Assembly (NCBI GenBank): GCA_027025615.1
Contig: JALVQM010000010.1
Span: 1-7,702 of the forward strand
DNA: 7,702 nucleotides
Direction of reading: 5' to 3'
DNA from: Desulfobacteraceae bacterium
Lineage (GTDB): Bacteria > Desulfobacterota > Desulfobacteria > Desulfobacterales > Desulfosarcinaceae
Made by a program: the position numbers and the translations under genes. Shown one piece after another: positions 1 to 6,474 of the stretch. Position 1 is the first letter of the stretch, and each line of letters begins with the position of its first letter. Below the pieces are notes generated by a model. That model was not told the origin of the DNA and did not search any database. It was given only the letters and a program-made list of their open reading frames with translations.

Positions 1-2252
1 CCGATGAAGGGGTTGATCTGGGCGAAGAGGTTTCAGGCAGTGAGCAGGAGATTTACCAAGAGGAGTATGATGAGGAGCTTTTTGGGATTTTCATAGACCA
101 GTTGAGTGAAGGTTTAACAGGAGTGATAGACCAGTGTCGTGCCATGTGCACAGGTGAGGTTGATGAGGAAGTGGTGTCAGGTTGCATTGAGTCTTTGGAG
201 GCTTTGAGGTCGTCGGCCAATTATATGGGTTATGAAAAACTCAAGGAGGTCTATGACGAGTGGCTGGAGGCTGTCAGGGAAGCCGGCACACTGGTTGGCG
301 AGGGCGGTCATGTAGACTGGCGACAGGTGGCTGAAGAGACCATGCTCCCAATGCTTAACAAGGTCACCGGATTCTTTAGTAAAATAGAGAAAATAAATGA
401 TTTGGGAAGTTCAATCCAATCTTTAGCGGATTCCGGCTATAGCGAGCATGAAGCATCGGCAACAGAAAACGACACTGTCATAAATACAGAGGCAGAATCA
501 ACAGTTTCACTGGAAGATCTGGGTATAGATATTGAGTCACCGGATTTTGAGATTGATATACCTGATGTTGCTTCTGAAGAACAAGACCAGGAATTGATCA
601 GTCGATTGGAAAATGCGCTTGATGAAAGGCTGGATGCACTCCAGACGACAGAAGATCAGGATATCGTCGAAGACATGGAAAACGGCCTGTTTTCAACCGA
701 GGATATCTTGCAACAAATAGAAAGCGAACCTGATTATAATAAGTCTTTGGAAGAAATTGATGATATTGAATCCGAACTTTTTTCAGATGACACAGCAGAA
801 ACCGCTCAAGAAGAACTACCTGATTCCACCGATAAAGAAGAGCCGATTGCTGACAAAGATCAAATTAAAACTGTAGAAGAAGCCGGAAAACAGGAGGAAG
901 CAGCCCTTCCACATGTAGATGACGGTGACCGCCGCAGCCGTTTCAGCCTTGGACGCAGACGTGCTGACAAGATAAAGGAAAAGCTTTTAAAACACAGTAT
1001 CAGGGTCGACGCAGCAAAAATCGACACTTTGATGAACCAGGTAGGCGAGCTGGTGGTCAGCAGGGCCTGGTTTTCCCAATTGTTCAATGAAATGCGTGAA
1101 CTGCAACAAGAGTTGAATCAAACTCAGAAACTTGACCAAAAAGAGCTTAAGCACGTTAAAGAACTGACTTTGAGGATAAGTGAGGCAACCACTGCCCTGG
1201 GACGAGTCGCCAATGAGTTGCAGGAAGGTGTAATGCGAGTCCGAATGCTGCCTATTGAACAGTTATTCAGTCGGTATCCAAGGCTGGTTCATGATTTGGT
1301 TCGGGGTAGCGGTAAAAAGGTTCATCTGGAGATTGTTGGTGAAGAAACAGAATTGGATAAGGTTGTTATTGAAGAAATTGCCGATCCACTTGTCCATATT
1401 TTACGAAATGCAATTGATCATGGACTTGAGTCTCCCAAGGAGCGACTTGCCGGAGGCAAACCTGAGACCGGTACCCTGCGACTTCAAGCCTACCATGAAA
1501 GCAACCATGTAGTAATTGAAATATCTGATGATGGGCGAGGTATAGATATTGATCTTGTCAAGGCAAAGGCACTGGAAAAACAATTTGTGACTGGAGATGA
1601 ACTTGAACGGATGAGCGAAAAGGAAATTTTGGCTTTAATTATGCAGCCAGGTTTTTCCACGGCCCAGGAAGTCACCCATACTTCAGGCAGGGGCGTGGGG
1701 ATGGATGTTGTTAAGGCCAATATTGAAAAATTAAACGGTACGTTAGAGATAGACAGTCAAAAAGGACTTGGCTCTCGTTTCAAGATAAAGATTCCTTTGA
1801 CCCTCGCCATCATTCCGGCCCTGTTAGTGAAGGTGTCCGGGGATCTGTTTACGATTCCTTTGTCAACCGTTGATGAAACTCTCAGGGTTTATAAAAACGA
1901 AATATCCACGATTGAAGGTATTGATGTATTTCAGTTAAGAGAGACGACTATTCCTTTGGTGAAACTCTCTGAACTTTTTGACATGCCAACGGTGCCTTCA
2001 AAAGATGATAGAATTTTTGTGGTAGTAGTGAACACGGGGGTAAAAAGGGTAGGGCTTGTAGTAGATGAGCTGAGGGGACGCGAGGAGGTTGTCATCAAGC
2101 CGCTGGAGGATTACTTGCAGGAGAACAGCGGATTTTCCGGGGCGACCATTCTTGGTGATGGAAGTATTTCGTTAATCCTCGATATTTATGAACTTTTCAA
2201 TCTGTCAGTTGAGAAGCAGGCTAAGAAAAAAGCTGTGGCAACACCTTTGTAG
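1..2252 (+). CDS. cheA: CheA-family chemosensory histidine kinase (5' end outside window)
   Basis: Cytoplasmic hybrid-type CheA kinase that would autophosphorylate an HPt histidine and pass phosphate to receiver proteins such as those encoded next. The frame is open from the window edge (first full codon at position 3, 749 residues visible), so the possible TTG start at 102 is rejected: it falls inside a helix of an HPt-like domain. Counting from position 3: HPt-like domain about 22-125 with Glu66 where the phospho-His belongs; very acidic linker about 138-310 with no recognisable P2 domain; P3 dimerisation helices about 331-405; HATPase with N-box HILRNAIDHG (465-474), G1 box DDGRGID (509-515), F-box around QPGF (548-551) and G2 box SGRGVGMD (561-568); CheW-like P5 domain about 599-738. 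The ATP-binding motifs are intact, so kinase activity is expected. The true P1 HPt probably lies upstream. It is followed after 90 nt by a receiver protein on the same strand. Confidence 0.95.
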   Translation, partial: DEGVDLGEEVSGSEQEIYQEEYDEELFGIFIDQLSEGLTGVIDQCRAMCTGEVDEEVVSGCIESLEALRSSANYMGYEKLKEVYDEWLEAVREAGTLVGEGGHVDWRQVAEETMLPMLNKVTGFFSKIEKINDLGSSIQSLADSGYSEHEASATENDTVINTEAESTVSLEDLGIDIESPDFEIDIPDVASEEQDQELISRLENALDERLDALQTTEDQDIVEDMENGLFSTEDILQQIESEPDYNKSLEEIDDIESELFSDDTAETAQEELPDSTDKEEPIADKDQIKTVEEAGKQEEAALPHVDDGDRRSRFSLGRRRADKIKEKLLKHSIRVDAAKIDTLMNQVGELVVSRAWFSQLFNEMRELQQELNQTQKLDQKELKHVKELTLRISEATTALGRVANELQEGVMRVRMLPIEQLFSRYPRLVHDLVRGSGKKVHLEIVGEETELDKVVIEEIADPLVHILRNAIDHGLESPKERLAGGKPETGTLRLQAYHESNHVVIEISDDGRGIDIDLVKAKALEKQFVTGDELERMSEKEILALIMQPGFSTAQEVTHTSGRGVGMDVVKANIEKLNGTLEIDSQKGLGSRFKIKIPLTLAIIPALLVKVSGDLFTIPLSTVDETLRVYKNEISTIEGIDVFQLRETTIPLVKLSELFDMPTVPSKDDRIFVVVVNTGVKRVGLVVDELRGREEVVIKPLEDYLQENSGFSGATILGDGSISLILDIYELFNLSVEKQAKKKAVATPL

Positions 2253-2342
2253 AAGACAAGACCCCTGATGAATCGATACCTGGTCGGGTACTGGCCTGGG
2301 ATGGTTCTATAAAGCTCGAGTTGAAGCAGATAGCAGGTCAAA

Positions 2343-3788
2343 ATGGGCAATTCGCCAGATGACAATAGCCGGCAGGACGGTTTTGCCGGGACCCTTAGAA
2401 ACATTCAACTGACCGACATCATTCAGATGTGCTGCTTGGCTGGTGCAAGTATGATGATTAGGGTCAGCCAGGGCCAGCAGCATGGAACAATCCATATCAT
2501 CAATGGTGAAATCCTACATGCCGAATGCGGGGAGATGGTCGGCGAAGATGCTTTTCTAGGTATTTTGCAATGGGAGGCTGGAAGTTTTGAAACTCTTGAC
2601 GCCGAATCCATTGAGACCCCAACTATTCAAAAAAATTGCCAGTTTCTGTTGATGGAAGCCGCCCGACTGATTGATGAACGTCAAGCCGGTCAGAAAAAGA
2701 AAGTCCAGGACGAAGAAAGTCTTGTCGAGCTTGAAGAAGCCAGCCGGGATTACTTGCGGGTTTTAATCGTAGATGACTCGGTTATTATGTGCAAGATATT
2801 ATCGAGCATGTTACGGGTGGACCCTGGTATAGAGGTTGTAGGCACCGCCGGAAACGGCGAACAAGCCTTGAAAATGATTAAGCAGCTTTCTCCCGACCTG
2901 ATCACTCTTGACGTCAACATGCCGGTCATGGATGGCAGTACTGCTTTGAAACACATTATGATTCAAAGCCCCTGTCCGGTTTTGATTATGAGTAATCTGG
3001 TGCAGGGTGCCTATAGTACGATTCTTGATTTTCTTAATCTGGGAGCTGTTGATTTCGTCAGTAAGCCGGTAAACGATAAAAACATAGTTCTGCAACAGCA
3101 AAAAATTGTTCAACGTGTTCATCTTGCAGCGACAGCTGACGTGACACGATTTCGCAGGTTCAGACCCGGCAAGGTCGCCCGGAATAATAAATTAGTTCCC
3201 GGTCCTGATGGGTTGGCTCGTGATCTGGTGATTGTTTTATCCGGAACCGGTGGCTATCTTGAAGCAGTCCGTTTACTGACATCCCTTGATGAATCCATTA
3301 AAGCGGCTGTAATCGCAACCATGTCCGCTCCTCCATTGTTTTTGCCCACCCTTGTTGATTTTCTTGATGCCCGTTGCAGATTTACAATTGAAGATCTGAA
3401 TGACAGGCAACGTCTTGTATACTATAAATGCTTTTTATCTCCTTCGGGTCCAGGTTTGAAGGTCAACGATGCACAAGGGCATGGACTTTGGGTAAGCAGA
3501 TCTGATGCAGAAATAAATGGCGATAGCCTGCTTGTCTCTGCCGCCGAACGCTTTGGTAAACGGCTATCGGTTGTATTATTGTCAGGGGGTAGTTATGAAG
3601 ATAGAGATGGTCTTGCCGCAGTGCTTGAAGGCGGCGGCGAAATCATTGCACCTCCTCCCAATGAGTGCATAGTGGCCGGCCAGATCGAAGAAGCTGTCAA
3701 AACCGGTTTGATAGGTAAGACCATAAGTCTGCCCAAAATTGCCGGCAGGCTGGCTGAACGTCATACGGGCAACGCTTCGGAGGGTTGA
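2343..3788 (+). CDS. DUF4388 - receiver - degenerate CheB-like protein
   Basis: 481-residue three-part protein. Residues 13-85 match the DUF4388 pattern (GTLRNIQLTDIIQM, then G-x-I ... NGEILHAECGEMVG ... ILQWEAGSFE). Residues 138-245 are a CheY-type receiver with acidic pair D144/D145, phospho-acceptor D190, Ser217 and Lys241 (FVSKP), so it should accept phosphate from CheA. Residues 294-472 align with the CheB methylesterase domain of the next gene, but the triad is lost: the serine of the GxSxGG motif is Gly301 (LSGTGG), the histidine of QHMP is Thr326, and the aspartate of LTGMGxDG is Glu419 (LSGGSYEDRDG). The output domain is therefore probably non-enzymatic, perhaps a binding or regulatory module. 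The frame is closed by a stop at 2331-2333, so ATG 2343 is the first good start, with a weak AGG 5 nt upstream. It is 1 nt overlapped with the downstream cheB-like gene, implying translational coupling. Confidence 0.93.
   Translation: MGNSPDDNSRQDGFAGTLRNIQLTDIIQMCCLAGASMMIRVSQGQQHGTIHIINGEILHAECGEMVGEDAFLGILQWEAGSFETLDAESIETPTIQKNCQFLLMEAARLIDERQAGQKKKVQDEESLVELEEASRDYLRVLIVDDSVIMCKILSSMLRVDPGIEVVGTAGNGEQALKMIKQLSPDLITLDVNMPVMDGSTALKHIMIQSPCPVLIMSNLVQGAYSTILDFLNLGAVDFVSKPVNDKNIVLQQQKIVQRVHLAATADVTRFRRFRPGKVARNNKLVPGPDGLARDLVIVLSGTGGYLEAVRLLTSLDESIKAAVIATMSAPPLFLPTLVDFLDARCRFTIEDLNDRQRLVYYKCFLSPSGPGLKVNDAQGHGLWVSRSDAEINGDSLLVSAAERFGKRLSVVLLSGGSYEDRDGLAAVLEGGGEIIAPPPNECIVAGQIEEAVKTGLIGKTISLPKIAGRLAERHTGNASEG
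3779..3784 (+). promoter_or_regulatory. Shine-Dalgarno site of the second CheB-like gene
   Basis: GGAGGG lies inside the last codons of the upstream gene and ends 3 nt before ATG 3788. A TTG at 3785 directly abuts this site and would leave no spacer, so ATG 3788 is preferred even though its spacing is short. The TGATG junction makes the upstream stop (3786-3788) and this start share one base. Confidence 0.7.
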
Positions 3789-4852
3789 TGAGCTACCAAT
3801 TGCAAAACAACAATCAAAAAGGGACCATTAAGGTCCTAATAATTGACGATGCAGCCTTTATGCGCAAGGCTATAACCGACATCTTGGAGTCCGATCCTGC
3901 CCTTGAAGTCGTCGGGACCGCAAAAGATGGTCTGGACGGACTCGAGAAAATTCGAACTCTGCAGCCGGATGTCATCACTCTCGATATCGATATGCCGCGG
4001 ATGGACGGTTTGACAGCAATTCGCCACATAATGATCAAATCTCCTGTGCCTGTTGTGGTGTTAAGTTCATTGTTCAGCGATGGGGCGGTAACTTTTGAAG
4101 CCTTACGCCTGGGTGTGGTTGATTTTGTACCCAAACCTTCCGGAGCCGTTTCAGTCGATATCGAACAAGCACGCCAACAAATAATTGACCGGGTCAAGAT
4201 AGCAAGTGGGGTAAATTTTGAAAATATACGCAGGGTCAAAATCGATCCTGGTAAGGCAGACCAAGTTCTCGCGGCAAAGTATGGTTTTTATCCTCTGGAT
4301 TACGTGATTGCCATCGGAACCAGCCTGGGAGGTCCAAATACGGTTATTAGACTTCTCTCAAGGCTGGTACCTACGGTACCAGCAGCAATTGTAGCTGTCC
4401 AGGAGATTGCTCCGAAACTGTTACCGGCTTTTGTAGAAAAGTTTAATCAGCATGTGGCTTGGAATGTTCAAGTGGCCGGTGATGGGGTGGAGGTCCAGCA
4501 GGGCTGTTGCTATATCAGTTCTAATCAGGTGGGCACCGCCATATGTCGTGACTCACAGGGTAAAATTATTTTGTCCCTTACGCCATCGGTCGATTATCCT
4601 TTGAATTTTTTGTTCAACAGTGCTGCAGAAATTCTTGGTCCCAAGGCAATTGGACTTTTGTTAACCGGTATTGGAGATGATGGCGCCGAAGGGTTTGATA
4701 ATATGCGCCAAAGTGGTGGTGTTACCATCGCCCAGGAAGCCCAGTGTTGTGTCTATCCCAATTTGACAGACAATGCTATTGAAAGGGGAACGGTCATGCA
4801 GATTATTCCTGAAAACCGGCTTCCAGGAGTTCTGGAAGAATTGACCGTCTAA
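3788..4852 (+). CDS. cheB: CheB-type response regulator methylesterase, active-site His replaced by Glu
   Basis: 354 residues, the usual CheB length. Residues 14-125 are a receiver with D20/D21, phospho-acceptor D66 (TLDIDMP) and Lys116 (FVPKP). Residues 170-353 are the CheB methylesterase/glutamate deamidase domain, which in the classical family demethylates chemoreceptors. The nucleophile motif is kept (IGTSLGG, Ser179), as is the aspartate motif (LLTGIGDDGAEG, Asp298). However, the QHMP motif carrying the catalytic His reads QEIAP, with Glu206 at the His position. The usual IAPG-x-x-HM and RPSVD segments are also altered (YISSNQVGTA, DYPLNF). It may be a divergent enzyme with reduced or changed activity, or a non-catalytic regulator. 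The start at ATG 3788 follows GGAGGG and overlaps the previous stop by 1 nt. It is paralogous in layout to the preceding gene, suggesting a tandem duplication followed by divergence. Confidence 0.93.
   Translation: MSYQLQNNNQKGTIKVLIIDDAAFMRKAITDILESDPALEVVGTAKDGLDGLEKIRTLQPDVITLDIDMPRMDGLTAIRHIMIKSPVPVVVLSSLFSDGAVTFEALRLGVVDFVPKPSGAVSVDIEQARQQIIDRVKIASGVNFENIRRVKIDPGKADQVLAAKYGFYPLDYVIAIGTSLGGPNTVIRLLSRLVPTVPAAIVAVQEIAPKLLPAFVEKFNQHVAWNVQVAGDGVEVQQGCCYISSNQVGTAICRDSQGKIILSLTPSVDYPLNFLFNSAAEILGPKAIGLLLTGIGDDGAEGFDNMRQSGGVTIAQEAQCCVYPNLTDNAIERGTVMQIIPENRLPGVLEELTV
4363..4383 (+). repeat. Perfect 9-bp inverted repeat (hairpin) inside the cheB-like gene
   Basis: GCTGGTACC (4363-4371), a TAC loop, then GGTACCAGC (4375-4383), a perfect stem with a 3-nt loop. 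It lies in codons for the linker after the Ser179 motif. There is no T-run after it, so it is not a terminator. Confidence 0.8.
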
Positions 4853-4900
4853 AAAGCCGCCATGAAGAACAATAGCACCGTGGTTGAAGGTAATAATCCC

Positions 4901-4906
4901 AAGGAG
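4901..4906 (+). promoter_or_regulatory. Shine-Dalgarno site of the zinc-ribbon ParA gene
   Basis: AAGGAG, 5 nt before ATG 4912. It is the clearest ribosome binding site in the window and fixes the start so that the N-terminal CPNC zinc-ribbon is part of the protein. Confidence 0.8.
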
Positions 4907-4911
4907 CAGCC

Positions 4912-5835
4912 ATGATAATCGTTTGCCCAAACTGTTATACCAGGTACAAATTGGACCGTAAAAGCATACCCGGTCCACAGTTCCAGGCCCGTTGTGGCAG
5001 ATGCAGCCATATATTTACCGCTTACAAGCCGGTTCAGGTCGAACAGATTTCCTTTGTCGATTTGGAACTTGCAAAGCAAAAAAAGGCGGACAATACAATT
5101 ATTGCCATAAGCAACCAGAAGGGTGGGGTTGCCAAAACCACCACCTGCCTCAATCTCGGCCTGTCATTGTCACTTCATGATAAAAAGGTTCTGTTGGTCG
5201 ATTTTGATGTTCAGGCCAATCTTACCATTTCATTGGGAGTTACGCCCAACAAATCCCTTTTTGATTTGATTGCAGGTAAGGCCGGGGACTTAGCCCAATT
5301 GATCAAACCCACAAGATACGAGGGGCTGTTTCTTTTACCTTCCAGCAAAAGTTTGGTGTTGCTGAACAAAAAGTTTTTCGGCGCTGCCAACTTTGAATAT
5401 ATTCTCAAAGACCGCCTGGTTGCGATTCGAGATCAGTTTGACTACATTTTGATTGACACCCCCCCGTCTATTGAGCTTTTTACCTTAAATGCTCTCACGG
5501 CTGCCGGTCTGGTAGTTATTCCAACTCAATGTGATTACCTTTCGACCCATGGAATTGACCAGATATTGAAGCTGATAGAACTGGTTCGTTCCAAAACAAA
5601 TCCCGTATTGCAGGCTCGTGTTTTGATAACAATGTTCGATTCCCAGAGTACGGCTTCGCGTTTGATAAGTAAAAAAATAAAAAGACTTTATGGAGAAATT
5701 ACTTTTGAAACGCTGATCGAGATGGATGACAGGGTAAGGGAAGCCCAAATAATGAGCATGCCTGTAATTCACTACAACAAGCAAAGCACAGCCGGCAGAC
5801 AGTATTTGAAACTGGCAAAAGAAATCTTTGCTTGA
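4912..5835 (+). CDS. Zinc-ribbon / ParA-MinD-type ATPase fusion
   Basis: 307 residues. Residues 1-37 form an MJ0042/zinc_ribbon_5-like finger: CPNC (Cys5, Cys8), then RCGRC (Cys28, Cys31) followed by SHIF, the pattern CPxC...RCxxCxHxF. Residues 62-306 are a ParA/MinD-family P-loop ATPase: deviant Walker A KGGVAKTTT (70-78, with the signature lysine K70 and K75), A' motif VDFDVQAN (96-103; the common Pro-Gln-Gly of plasmid ParA is altered), and Walker B YILIDTPPS (178-186). Such ATPases dimerise with ATP and position cargo on the nucleoid or membrane; some (PpfA, ParC) segregate chemosensory clusters, which fits the placement between cheB and a HAMP gene. No ParB-like partner is visible here. 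The role in placing the signalling complex is inferred. The start is decided by AAGGAG 5 nt upstream. The stop overlaps a possible TTG start of the next gene. Confidence 0.93.
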   Translation: MIIVCPNCYTRYKLDRKSIPGPQFQARCGRCSHIFTAYKPVQVEQISFVDLELAKQKKADNTIIAISNQKGGVAKTTTCLNLGLSLSLHDKKVLLVDFDVQANLTISLGVTPNKSLFDLIAGKAGDLAQLIKPTRYEGLFLLPSSKSLVLLNKKFFGAANFEYILKDRLVAIRDQFDYILIDTPPSIELFTLNALTAAGLVVIPTQCDYLSTHGIDQILKLIELVRSKTNPVLQARVLITMFDSQSTASRLISKKIKRLYGEITFETLIEMDDRVREAQIMSMPVIHYNKQSTAGRQYLKLAKEIFA

Positions 5836-5846
5836 TCAATATTTTG

Positions 5847-6473
5847 ATGAAAAACAATAAACATTTCAGATACACTCTCCAGCGCACTATGATAATTTAT
5901 TTTTTGCTGGTGGGGTTTGCTTCTTTGTTGGTAGGAGTAGAATTTATACTTGATACCCACAGCAGCCGCTTTGAAAATGAGTTGCTGGCCAATTGTGAGC
6001 AATACAACAATGGTAATATAGATAGTGATGAATTTTTGGCTCCTGTAGACAAATTACGCAGCAAGGCGGTTTTGATGATAGGCATAATTTTGCTGGTAAT
6101 GATTATCGTTCTGACAATGTTTGTAAAGAATATTACTGAACCTCTGCAACACATGATTGAAGTTTCCAGGGAGATATCAAAAGGAGACCTTAACCACTCC
6201 ATCCGGATTGAGGCAGAAAACGAATTGGCTCAGCTCGGAGGTGTAATTAATGAAATGGCCAGTAATCTTCAGGAAATACTTCTGCTTGCGAGACAAATGT
6301 GTCGTTCAGGTGAACGTTTTGTTTCCAATGCCGAGATCCTGATCGGCGACGGGGATATTGACGGCAGCAAGGCACTGGAATTAAAAGCCGAGGTTCGGAA
6401 ATTGCATTCTGAGATTGCGATGATGCAGGAAGTAATCGAGTACTTCAATATTTATACAGTGGAGCACAGTTAA
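5847..6473 (+). CDS. Two-TM HAMP-domain membrane protein without a signalling tip
   Basis: 208 residues from ATG 5847. A short basic N-terminus (KNNKHFRYTLQR) leads to TM1 (about 15-34), a small extracytoplasmic loop of about 40 residues, TM2 (about 75-93), and a HAMP domain (about 93-145, with ITEPLQHMIEVSREISKGDL and a downstream NEMASNLQ helix). About 60 mostly helical residues follow. There is no MCP methyl-accepting tip, kinase, cyclase or other output domain, so it resembles the membrane and HAMP half of a chemoreceptor. It could sense a signal or anchor a partner, perhaps the adjacent ParA-like protein or the CheA complex; this is inference. The start is uncertain: TTG 5832, overlapping the upstream stop by 4 nt, would add five residues, and no clear ribosome binding site favours either. 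The next gene starts 1 nt after its stop. Confidence 0.85.
   Translation: MKNNKHFRYTLQRTMIIYFLLVGFASLLVGVEFILDTHSSRFENELLANCEQYNNGNIDSDEFLAPVDKLRSKAVLMIGIILLVMIIVLTMFVKNITEPLQHMIEVSREISKGDLNHSIRIEAENELAQLGGVINEMASNLQEILLLARQMCRSGERFVSNAEILIGDGDIDGSKALELKAEVRKLHSEIAMMQEVIEYFNIYTVEHS
6461..6464 (+). promoter_or_regulatory. Possible Shine-Dalgarno of the TSUP gene
   Basis: GGAG inside the end of the HAMP gene, 10 nt before ATG 6475. The spacing is on the long side, so translation may also depend on coupling to the upstream gene, whose stop ends 1 nt before the start. Confidence 0.45.
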
Positions 6474-6474
6474 G

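Noticed and set aside
102..104. TTG as the start codon of the CheA gene
   Set aside because: The same frame is open back to the window edge and the upstream codons complete the first helix of the HPt-like domain, so the gene begins outside the window.
3814..4239. 141-codon minus-strand open frame opposite the CheB-like gene
   Set aside because: It is a shadow of a clearly coding plus-strand gene; its protein is low-complexity and matches no family I recognise.
4862..4915. 17-codon mini-ORF (MKNNSTVVEGNNPKEQP) whose stop overlaps the ATG of the ParA-like gene
   Set aside because: No ribosome binding site before its ATG and no recognisable features; the overlap can arise by chance from the AAGGAG-containing leader.
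5459..5465. Run of seven C in the Walker B region of the ParA-like gene
   Set aside because: Explained by ordinary Thr-Pro-Pro codons and too short to argue for slippage.
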